The notes below the pieces were generated by a model that saw only the letters and a list, made by a program, of their open reading frames with translations, searched no databases and had not been told where the DNA came from. From Bretschneidera sinensis (lineage: Eukaryota > Streptophyta > Magnoliopsida > Brassicales > Akaniaceae): DNA of 64,000 nucleotides. Positions 12,501 through 24,500 of the stretch are shown piece by piece. The stretch spans positions 89,066,084-89,130,083 of the forward strand of contig CM043705.1 of assembly GCA_023935145.1 (NCBI GenBank). Reading direction: 5' to 3'. The translations under genes were made by a program, and so were the position numbers. How positions within the stretch are numbered: position 1 is the first letter of the stretch; every line of letters begins with the position of its first letter.

Positions 12501-15500
12501 AAACTGTTGAGAGTTCTAATTAAGCTTTTTATTATATGTCATAGTAGGTTTCCTAAATCTTATCTATTTTATGCCTATCTTTTCTAGTTATGTCTCTTAA
12601 TCCTATTAAATTTGATATTCATAATATATATAAGACTGTTGAATTGTATTCATATAATCAAGAAATAATACAAAAATCTTTTCAATTCTTCTTGTCAACA
12701 TAGTAGCAATGCTCAAGGTTTGGGATCCTAGAGGTGATCTGAGATCAACACCATTAATATATTATATATATTTTAGAATCTTTTTAGTTTTTGTTTTTTT
12801 TTCGACGCAATCCTAGTGTTATAAAAAAAATCTGTAAGTTTAGCTAAATAGATTATGTTCCAACTTGAAGGAGAGTGTTAAGAGTCCTAATTAAGTTTAT
12901 GTTGAGAGTCCTAATTAAATTTCCTATTCTGTGTCATAGTATGCTTCTTAAATCATATCTATTTTATATCTATCTTATCTAGTTATGTTTCTTAGCCCTA
13001 TTAGGTTTGATATTCATAAGTCTATTTATAGGACTGTTGAATTGTATTCATATAATCAAACAATAATACAAAATTCTTTTCAATTCTTAATTTAAACAGG
13101 AATTACTATCACGCAATTTTTTCCCACAAAGAGATAAGTATAGATCTTTATGATAACAATGCGTTCAGTAGAAATTGATTGACAAACTAAAATTACAATG
13201 GATTTTAAAACGTTAAAAACAATTTCTTTCTTTCCAATTTCCTGATGTGTTTCTCTGGTATTTCTAAGGAAAATATATAATAATCTAATACTCTACAAAA
13301 ATAATGTTAGTCCACGCCTGACCAGAAAGGTTAAAGAAAATTAGATAAGGAACGAGTGCACAACTGAAATGTGTTCATACCGCGTTGAAAGGTTGCATGT
13401 TTACTGCAGTTATATTGCCAGGAGTAATACTGGAAGCATGAAACCCATAGTTTGAAGATCTTCCTCCTCCTTTCTCCCAATTTACGACAAGTGAACGCAT
13501 TCTTCCTAAATATTTTAGCAGTACAAGGATTTAGAACTCAAGTGGATTGCTTAAAAATTAAGCAGGGAGAAAGAACAGCTATACCTCCTTTTTGACTTTC
13601 CACTATAACTGCATCTCTATTTGCTTTATACCCCTGTATCTCATCTGAAACAAAGATTTCAAGCTTAAGCATTGCGTATAAAATTCTATCTTAAGCAACA
13701 AAAGTATGAAAATTATATGAATATTGAAAGAAAACAAATCAGAAGGGCCAGCAATCATCCAAAAAATATAAAACAACAAAATATACAACTAAAATTAGGC
13801 AGTGGAAAATAAACTGGAAAACCATAATTTGTTGCCAGCACGTACTCCAAAGCTGGTCTCTTTTTGTTCCCAGATCTTCAAAACGCAAAGCTTTTATTTG
13901 ATCAAGGCCATAACCATAGCTAGGATAGGGCTATCAACCAACTCACCCTACCCCTCAGGGAAAGCATATGCTATCCACTAAGCTAAGTGAGAAATTATAT
14001 TTCTAAAGATATCTTCTCATTAGAAAACTCCACCTGTGGGAGGGTTTTATCCCTTTCATGGCTGGTTCCAAGCATGGATAAAAGAGGGGTGTGTTAGGTA
14101 CTAGCTAGCTGACATCCAGAGCAAAACATCATCGAATCTCTACATCAGAGATCTTAGATTTTGACTTACAGAGGAAATGGCCCTCAATAGAGCGGAATGA
14201 CGTAAAAAGATCAATTTAGCTGACCCCACATGGGTGGGAAAAGGCTTAGATTGGTTTGGGTTTATACTCTTAGTGGATGAGTTACAAGATCTAATGTCAA
14301 TGTCACCCCATTGCACAGAAAAAATCCAACTATTCCTTTCAGGCATATTAGCAACCACCAACAGAATGATAAAAAAGAAAGACGGTAAACAAGAACGTTC
14401 ACAAGAATGCAGTTGACTAAGTGACTTTCCCTAAACGCAATAATCTCCTTTTCACAAATCTACCTTCTCAATAAGAGTCCCACCTTAGGATCCCACAAAG
14501 GAGAAAAAAGTGGCCCCATATTGAAGAGAACAAGAGGCCTAAGAAAGACCATGCTTAAAGACCAAACAATCCACCAATATGGCTTAGATGTCATGCAAGA
14601 CCTACCTAGGCTAATCCTTAGTTTGGTATAGTTAATATGACACAACAAAACTAAACTAGGCCTTCATCTTGAACTTTGTTGGGCTTGGCTACATAAACCC
14701 TATTCCTCCAACTTATCCGATCAAATACGAACATGTTCAGTGATATTGGGTCTAATAATATGACAGGGCTATCATACTCAGTCTTTTACAAGTCTTACTA
14801 ATTAAGATCTAAGTTCTTTAGTTAATTACCCCATAGTTCACGTTTATTAGAGCATGGACTACCAAGCAGCAAACATAATGTCATAATCTCACTCTTCTGA
14901 TTCAAGAATAGTTTTACAGAGATTGCAAATAGCTATTAGCTTTTTTGAGGATTGTGAGATATAATCCTAGGTGTTATGACCAAGATTTCTGGATGTGAGG
15001 CCAAAGAATCATCTCTTCTTCTCTTCCCTCCCTCTTTCCATCACTGTTTTAACTGTTTGCAAACCAAAAATTATTATTTTCATGTGTTTAATGCCTAACT
15101 TCCTACTTTTGCACCTAACCCATCTCTCTGTCAAAAAAAAAAAAACAAAGTCCCTGAAATCACCTAAAATTGTTGCTAGCATGTTCTCTTTTTATCCCTC
15201 TTCCTTAACCTCATGCAGGAAGGACTCAGAAAAGAAAAATGGATTTTTGAAACCTTACCACTAGCCTTTATTTTAACAATCTGAATTCTTAAAATAGTTG
15301 CAACCAAAAAAACCTTCAAACAAATATCTTGATTTACAGCTACTTATTAGTAACCCTTCTCTACCCCTACATTGACTATACCATCCATATTGCATCCACT
15401 CTTTCACCCTTAACACCACCAGTCTTCATCTTAAACTAGTTGGGTCGGCTGGTCATACCCTCTGTAATAAATCAAGTCTTACTTCACTATTAGACCACCT

Positions 15501-18500
15501 TTAAGTCTTTATAAAGAAAGTATCGAATCTGTTGATCACCCCTTTTAGTTGGGTCGGCTGGTCATACCCTCTGTAATAAATCAAGTCTTACTTCACTATT
15601 AAACCACCTTTAAGTCTTTATAAAGAAAGTATCGAATCTGTTGATCACCCCTTTTTGCGGTGCCCATGGACTCGGCAACTTCAGGAGATGGCCTTCCTGC
15701 TTTTAGGCATCTCTTGGGTGGAATTGAACAATACCAAGAATGAGTTAGGAGCTTGGAGTGCCATAAGTTGGCATAGGGGATTAAAGAGAGCTATAGCATT
15801 GATTCCACTCTCAAATTTTTGGTTGGTGCTGAATGAACAGAATGGGAGAGCTTCCAATGGAGAGGAGCTGCTAGATTTGGTTAAAATAGATGGCTTCATA
15901 CACTTAACTTTTGGTTTACAGACCATGTTTTTTAAATGAGATAAGGCTTTATAGAGTTCGTAGAGTTTTCGGCTTGTAAGTAACATTGTACATGGTTTGG
16001 CACCGCCTTAATTCCCTTTTAATGTTTTTTTAATAAGTCACCGTGATGCCCTTTTAATGATACTTTTACTTATCCAAAAAAATGCCTACATCATACATGA
16101 ACAGGCCATCTAAAGTGACTTTTCCTTAATATTTTTATTTTCTCCACATTCATGGTTTATATATAATTGTTAAAGTGTATATGAGCTTGATATACATTGT
16201 TGCCCCATTTCCTATCAGCTTAAACTTTGGGGATAACAGGTAACTAACATGGTATCAGAGCCCAAAAGTCTTTTATCTGAATCTTGATAACCACGGCTTG
16301 AATCTGTTTATAATAAATATTTGGTTTGGTCTATGTCTGTAGTTTGAGTTTGTCTTGTTTCTGTTTTGGGCTTCATGTGCTAGGCCCATATTGTCCCTAG
16401 GGCTATGCACGTGTGGGGTATTGTTAAACCATATATGAGCTTCATATACATTGTTGGCCCAATTCCCATCACCTTAAGCTTTTGGATAATTAGTACTAAC
16501 TATAACATTTCCTTATCTCCCTACACCCAATAGTATCCACTACTTCACCTTTTGAAATCACAACTTTCATAAACCTTGCTAGTTCTTTTTTACGTTACAA
16601 TGCTCAAGTTTTTTTTTTTTTTTGATAAGTCACAAAAGGCTCAAGTTTTGCTACTAACTAATCACAAACCTTAAGCTTTTGGATAATTAGTACTAACAAT
16701 AATGTTTCCTTATCTCCCTACACTCAATAGTATCCACTACTTCACCTTTTGAAATCACAATTTTCATAAACCTTGCTAGTGCTGTTTTACATTACAACGC
16801 TCAAGTTTTTTTTTGATAAGTCACAAAAGCCTCAAGTTTTGCTACTAACTCATCACAAATCCCAAATTGGGAGCCAACTCCTCTTCAAAGTTCACCCGCC
16901 CCACTCAATAGCATCGTTGGACAATCTTCACACCTATAGCCAGGTCTAAGATTTAAAGCCCAAAAGACCAAATGAGCAACTAAAGTCTAAATAAATCACC
17001 CTACAAAACAATTGAACAACTATAAAAGGGAAATTATAAATGAAAAGTTGCAAGTGACTTTAGGACTATCTATCAACCGTGGTTCACCAATCCCAAAACA
17101 AAAATCTACACAAGGTTTCTCTAACTAAACCAAAAAGCAATGGAGATCTTTAAGTAAGATACCTAGATGTTGATCTTTACTGATCCAGCCCAATCTGCAT
17201 CTATATAACATTCCACCCACATGTGAACATGTCTAGAGAATAGAAGAGCCTTCCCAAGAGCACTCTTTAAGTATCGAAGAATGCAATAGACAACTTCCAT
17301 GTGGGATTACTTGGAGCATGCATAAACTGACTACCACTCCAAGTGCATAAGCAATATTAGGACGTGTATGAGAAAGATAAATCAACTTCCCTACCAACCT
17401 TTGATACCTTCCTCTATCAGTATGAACACCATCGTTGTCTTCTCCTAGTTTTAGATTATGCTCTGTTGGTATGTCAACTAGTTTACAACCCAGCATACCT
17501 ATTTCTTGGAGAAGATCAAGAACATACTTCTGCGGCGAATTTAAGATACCTCTCCTTGATCTGGCTACCTCTATGCCAAGAAAATACTTTAAGTTCTCGA
17601 AACCTTTGATTTCAAACTCCTTCGCTAAATAGGCCTTGAGTTTAGTCATTTTGTGTCATCATTACCTGTTAGGACAATGTCATCAACATAAACAATCAAA
17701 GCAGTTACCTTTCCTTGAGGTGAGTGCTTGATGAATAAAGTGCGATCACTCTGAATTTGCAGATAGCCATATCTCAGCATAGCTTGAGAAAACCGCTCAA
17801 ACCATGCCCTAGGAGACTGTTTTAACCCATACAAAGCTTTTTTTAGTCGACGCACTTTTCTTAAATCTAAAGTAGTGGAGAAACCTGGAGAAATGTCCAT
17901 ATACACTTCTTCTTCTGAATCTCCATGCAAAACGCATTCTTCATATCAAGTTGTAGTAATGGCCAACCTTTATTTGTAGCTAAAGATAGTAGGACCTTGA
18001 TAGAGTTCATCTTGGCCACTAATGCAAAAGTTTCTTGATAGTCAATTCCATAGGTATGAGTGAACCCTTTAGCTACTAATTTGGCCTTGTATTGTTCTAC
18101 AACCAACAGTCTCCTTGCAAGGTATACATCCGTCAGCCTTATGCTTCAAGGTATACACCCACTTGCAAACTTCATCTCCTCAGACATGGCATCTCTCCAC
18201 CTAGAAACAGAAGACAATTGGGATGCGAAGTACGATAAGATGATGAGAGATGACAATATGAAACAAAGTTGGATATAGGATGCTGAATACAAGCCTTAAT
18301 ACCTTTACCAAGGGCAATAAGAACGTCAAGATTAGATCAGAATCAAGTACTTTAAACGACTCACCTGGTTCCAGGGATTCTAATTAGCAAGTGGGAGAAT
18401 GAGGAATGATCTTATCCTTCTGTCTTCTTAAATATACCTTGAGCTCCACATTGATTGGCTCACTCTCACTATCAATTTCCTTAGCAGTGGTAGGTAATTC

Positions 18501-21500
18501 TGGTTTTTCATTGCTCACCTCTTCAACTACTAACGAGGACTTAGACATAATTGTAGGAAGAACAAGAAACATAGATTTCTCTTCATCTAAATGATCCCCA
18601 TGAAGAGGAGTCTCAGATGGTAAAAAGTACGGATGAGATTCAAAGAATGTCACATCCATAGAAATAAAACGTTGACTAGAAGGAGGATGAAAACACTTAT
18701 AAACTTTTTAAGTATACGAATAACCAAGAAAAACACATTTGAGGGAACAAGGCTCTAATTTATCACAAGATTGATTGTGAACATGAACAAAACAAGTACA
18801 ACCGAAAACTCATGGAGAAACAATAAAAGAAGAAGACATAGAAGGTGGGGACAATGTCTCAAGTAGTGTTTTGAAATTAAGTACCTTAGAAGGGAAACAA
18901 TTTATCAGATATGGAGTTGTCAACACAGAATCACCCCAATAAGGTTTGGGAACATGCATTTGAAACATAAGAGATCTTGCAACCTTTAGAAGATGACAAT
19001 TTTTACATTCAACAACACCATTCTGTTGAGGAACTTTTACACAAGTAGATTAATGAACTATGTCATGTTCCTCCAAGTACAAAGAAAAACCACTTTTAAA
19101 ATACTCTTTGCCATTGTCTAAACAAACAATTTTGATAAAGGTATTAAACTGAGTTTGAACCATGCGATGAAAGATTTTAATGATAGAAAACACCTCACTT
19201 TTTGCTTTCATAAGATAAACTCATGTGGTATGAGAACAATCATCAGTAAACGTCACAAACCATCGAAAATCAGAGATGGATACAATACGAGAGGGACCCC
19301 AAACATCAGTATGAACTATAGTAAATGGCATAGAATTTTTATTAAAACTTAATAGAAATGTAACACAAAGATGTTTAGCAAACTCACAAGTATCACATTG
19401 AAATGAAAATACATCCAAATGAGAAAATAAAGACGGAAATAAATGTTACAACAAAGCAAAAGGTGGATGTCCTAAGCGTCTATGTCATAACCACAATAAA
19501 TCAGAGGACTTCTCATGACTGGTAGAATGATGAGCTTGCATCACCTAACCCAACTCAGTGACAGCAAAATCCAAATAATAAAGACCATCCCTCTTTTTAC
19601 CACTGCCAATAGTTAGCCCTGTTATTAGGTCTGAAAGATGCAATGAGAAGGGGAAAATGTCACACTACAATTATGAGATTGTGTACTACTACTACCAGAT
19701 AAAAGGTTAGTAGCGAAATTTGGAACATGTAAAACAAAAAATAACATCATCTTGGAAGAAACAGGAATTGAACCTTTGCCCGAAATGGAAGATAAAGAAC
19801 CATCGCCAAGTTTAACTTTATCTTTACCCCAACAAGTGGTATAGGAAATAAATTCAGTAACTCACCAGTCATATGATCAATGACCCCTGAGTCAATGATC
19901 CAAGGATCAAATGAATCAGATGATGCCTTAAGAGCCACAACAGAATTACCTGAATGAGTATAAGAAGAAGTGGCTATAGAAGATGTATCCAGTTTAGACA
20001 CCAGACACCTAATAGTGTGAATCTCATCAAGGATTCAGAGTTAAATTCCATAGAAAGACCACAAAAAGGAGTCTCATCTACAAATACAGTATGGTGAGCA
20101 CGAGACATGACCACCACCTTAGCCTCTATTAGTTAGACGACCATGAAGCTGCCAACAAGTATCCCTCATATGACGAGGCTTTTTACAATGATCACAAAAT
20201 AACTTATCTTTCTCATCCACATGTGCAATATGTGACGGGCGAAAGGAAGATGAAACCAATGTCGAAGAGGCATGAGATATAGGAAGAGAAACAGGAGGAA
20301 GCATCACACTCTATCGACTCTCCTAATTCTGAACATAGGCAAAGACCTTTGAAAGGGATGCAAAGGTTCTTTACCTAGAATCTAAACCCAAACCTGGTCA
20401 AACTCAAGTTGAACCCCACAAGAAATTCAAACACCATCTCTCGATCTAACCATTTGGACCTTTGTGCATCTACAGTGCACACCATAAGGAGATCCTCATA
20501 GAGATCCATTTCATGCCATAATTTACGAAACTGGTTGAAAAAAGTAGAGACTGATAATTCCTTTTGAGCCATGCCGTGTATCTGCCGCAACTCGAATATA
20601 TTGGCAGAGTTTTCAACCAGAAACAGCATTCTAAATATCTTTAGTAAAGTCTAAGAACATGAGACTGCTACCAAGACATGATCATGAAATTTTCAAATTC
20701 ACATTTCCCATTCAGTGGATCATCCTCGGCTGGTTTCTTAATGCTACCAATAAGATAACCCATTTTTCCTTTTCCTTTAAGGAAAATGGTAACTGACCAC
20801 GACCAAGTAAGGTAGTTTTTTTCATTGAGCTTGATTGAAATAATCTATAGAGTGTGTAATTGGGGACAGTGCCGAGGCCTAGACCCCAACTCTTTGAGAA
20901 CTGCTCTGATACCAAGTTGAAAATAAAGGAGAAAGAGGAGAGAAACTTTTTAGGAGAATAAATGATGAAAGAAAAAAACTCATTTGTTACTCTCCCCCCT
21001 TAGTATTTATATTGTATAAAGGAAACCAAGAAACTACAAAATAGGAAACACGGTTATAAGGAAAGTGAATTGTTAACACATTCCTTTGTTCTTCTATATA
21101 ACCTTTCTCGTGTGCAAATAAAATTTGCAAATGTTACCCATTTGCATTCAAAATGGACTCTCTTGGTTTTGTAGTTTTCTAACTACTACTTCATTATATG
21201 TCAATTCTCTATATATTAGTAATCCTCAATATTGAAAATTGAAAATCATTCCTACTAAGACTGCAGCTATTTTGGCCTACTCAGGTATTAGAAGCATCTC
21301 AATTTCTCAACCTAAGGATTTAAGTACTATTATATTTCATTGTCAAAGGTTTAACCGTCCAAATTTAAAGCAAAAAAATTAGGACATCAGACAACATTTT
21401 ATATACTAATCGACTAATTCTTGATGAACAAGCAACCGAAACCTTAACACAAAAGAAAGCAGAAATTATACTTCCAAATATTCAAATACATACAACTTTC

Positions 21501-24500
21501 ATCTTGGTTGCTTGTAAGTGGCTCTATCATTGAATTCGTGTCAATCTTGCCAGATCCAATACATCTATCATCCTTCATGTTCCTTTCAGAAGCACATATT
21601 CCTTGAGTTATGCCTTTAACATTGAGGAAAATATTCCTATCTGGAACATTGCTCAATTCAGTAGCCTCTGAACCTGTTATTTCAGAGGGGACAGGGCTAG
21701 TTGGCTGATCACTCTCATCTCTGCTATTTTGAAACTTTTGGAAATCAGTCATCTTTGACTGCAAGGAAAATGGCATGGTTCTTCCAGCAAGGCCAACTTC
21801 TTTTCTGGATTCAGCTGCCTGCTCAAACCTTGAATTAGTTCTAGGGACAATCACAGGAATGAAATCAGACTTGCTGAGGATTGGAACATTGGCTCCTGAG
21901 CTAGCTTTTGTAGGATTCCTCTTCAGAGCTGCTGCACTAGGAACTGTCACAGAACCAGCCAGAGTTGTCTTTGGACCAGTATTTAAATTCACCTTTTGAG
22001 GAGTACCTGGTAAACTTCCTGTGGCTTCAACCATTATGTAAAACTCGGGAATGAGATTATGAGAGGCATGTGAAATGGAAAAAAAATATATACATAAACA
22101 ACAAACTATGTAAAAAGAAGACAGAATAAAACAAGAGAAGGAAAATACAACAAAAATATTATGTAAACATACATGCCAAAAATTTTGACTCTTTAACAGG
22201 ATCTGAATTTTGAGAAACTGACAACCTACCGAGAGACTTTGTTTCTTTCATTAAAGGATCTGAATTTTGTGAAACAGACAACCTTCCGAGAGACTTTGTT
22301 TCCTTCAGTGAAGGATCTGAACTTTGTGAAACAGACAACCTTCCCAAACTAGTCTTTGAACTGTTCTCATTCAAGACTGGAGGATTTCCACTTGAGCCAG
22401 ATTTAGATTCTGAATGATCATTGAATCGGGTAACATTATCAACTGCATATGGTTCTATGCGCTGAGCAAGAGATAAAAAATTACAAACAGCAAATTTAGT
22501 AATGACAACCAACACCAAGAAACAGACAAAAACCAATTAATAATTCAGAACTGAAAAGAAACTGATCAATACCGAGATATCTACAACCCATACTCCTACA
22601 CAACTTTGATTATATGAGCAGCCAAGAAGTTTCCCCTCATGAACATTAAGATCTGACAATCTAGACCATCCCACATCCACAGCATCGTGGCTTCTTATTG
22701 GTTCCCAAGAGAAAACCTATTAAGTCGCATAAAAAATTCAGCAAAATGAGTAAAGATGGAGGGCTACCTTAATCTAGCATCTACTGCACGATAAAACCAG
22801 CAAAAGGGCTTACCTTTAGACTTTCATGCAATCCGCAAAGTAGAGTCCTCCCATCAGGATTAAAGGTCACACAACGGACTCCAGTGGTCTGTAGTAGAAA
22901 TCAATGATTCAAACAGACATTTCCTCACATTTGTTTTTAACTTTTTATAAATAAAGACATTTCCTCACAATAAAAGAAGCACAGGATTTTTTTTATAAAA
23001 AAAAAGGAGAGAAATGCAGGATTTTATACTGCCCACTACCGACTGGAAATTTAACTCTTACAAAGAACCAAAAGCAATGGTGCAACAATACATGATACCT
23101 CAGGCCCAGCTGAACCAATAAGCTCAAATGTTTCAAGGTCCCAGAACTTAACAGTCCTATCAGCTGAACCTGTGTTCAGACAAAAGCAAAATAAGTTTTA
23201 ATGATTAATAGAAGTTGTCTTATAAAAAAATGATTAATAGAAGTTGAAACTGATAAGAAAAAAAAACATGTACTACTTGCCAGGATCATATAACAACAAT
23301 AGAATTCGATTTAAGGAGTTCATGCTGCCACAAACAGAAAGAGGTAACAAAAATCATATTTTGATCTCTCAGTAGGTCTCTCACTAGATGTAGCTCCCTC
23401 TCAGAAGACCTCTTGTTTCATTTTTGTTTCTTCTTCATAGATTCCTTGAGAAATCCAAGTTTTACATAATAAATTACAAAAAATAGAAAATCTACTCGCT
23501 CTTTTTTAATCATAATCATTTTCTTTCTTGAGTCTTTTTTTCTAAATCAGAGTTGGTACTGATATCAATTCATACTCAAAAGATGAGAACACAAAAAAGA
23601 AGGAAAATGAACTTGCATTTCAAAAGTATTACAACTGATTAATATTTCTTTAATTTTTTTCATTCAATTGTGTTTGTGAACCAAGAAATGAGGTGAGTTT
23701 AAGGATCAAGCTGCCAATAGTAATTGAATTAGGAGAGAAGAATGCTGGACTCTCTAGTACGACTCCAGGGTGTATTCCAGGGGATTTCAATAGTTAGTAG
23801 TTTTTGCTTTATGTTCTTTACCTAGTATTTTGCAACTTGATTGATGATATAGTATATCCATTCATCTCACCTACCACACACATGACTAACACGTGCTGTT
23901 TTCTATCAATTTGTAGAAACAATTGACATTTATGAAGCTCAAAGAGGTAATTATCGAAAAATGCAAAACAAAAAAAAATGTACAAGGGAATAAGTGTAAC
24001 CACCTCAAAACAACAAGGAAGTAAAATATACCTTCCCCTAAGAACATAAAATTTGGTAACAAGTTTGAGGAAAATACGTAATTAACTCTAAATTCATCCT
24101 ATGTCATTTGTTTATACATCAGTCATGTGTTGTAATGGTATGCCACAGCTAGCAGACAACAATGTCCTCAGGGCACAAGGCTACTTGTTCAGGTTTCAAC
24201 ATGTACTAAGCATTGCATGAAGAAGAACACCATGATCAAGAGCTTAACCTTAATCTTAACCCTTAGCTTGAAACAAGGCTCCGAGACAGATTCTCCATAT
24301 GGGATGATTCAAAGGGACTCTATCTTGAAGGCTCAAATCAAGACTCCATTTGCAAGTATGGGCACCCTAGGAAGCAATCTTCCTACCTCAAGGAAGAAAT
24401 TCCCTGAACAAGGAAAAGATCTCTCCTCCTTAAGGTCCCTGCCTCCAAAAACCTTACCAAGGAGCTCAAGCAACAACACGTCAACAAGTCATTGAAAACA

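Larger units (their letters stand above)
16950..21078 (-). mobile_element. decayed Ty1/copia retrotransposon in KTN80 intron 10
   Basis: Minus-strand order: LTR (21078-20918), primer site, gag (about 20800-20375, with motif [20 protein letters not shown]), CCHC zinc knuckle (20307-20119, [14 protein letters not shown]), protease/pre-integrase (20001-19747, [13 protein letters not shown]), integrase core (19418-19221, [12 protein letters not shown]), reverse transcriptase in pieces (18106-17233, including [11 protein letters not shown]) and a trace of RNase H (about 17220, DADWAGS). Frames are broken many times, so no protein can be made. No 3' LTR is visible at the low-coordinate end, so the element is truncated there. 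It has the same orientation as KTN80. Confidence 0.88.

Noticed and set aside
21775..21999. Plus-strand open frame opposite KTN80 exon 10
   Set aside because: It is the antisense shadow of a coding exon with no domain of its own.
22025..22034. ATG at 22034 (MVEATGS) as a separate gene start
   Set aside because: It lies just upstream of the exon 10 acceptor; the frame is that of KTN80 exon 10 and no independent promoter or domain supports a separate gene.
24217..24495. 92-codon frame in KTN80 intron 5
   Set aside because: No domain, low-complexity composition and no splice or promoter context for a gene.
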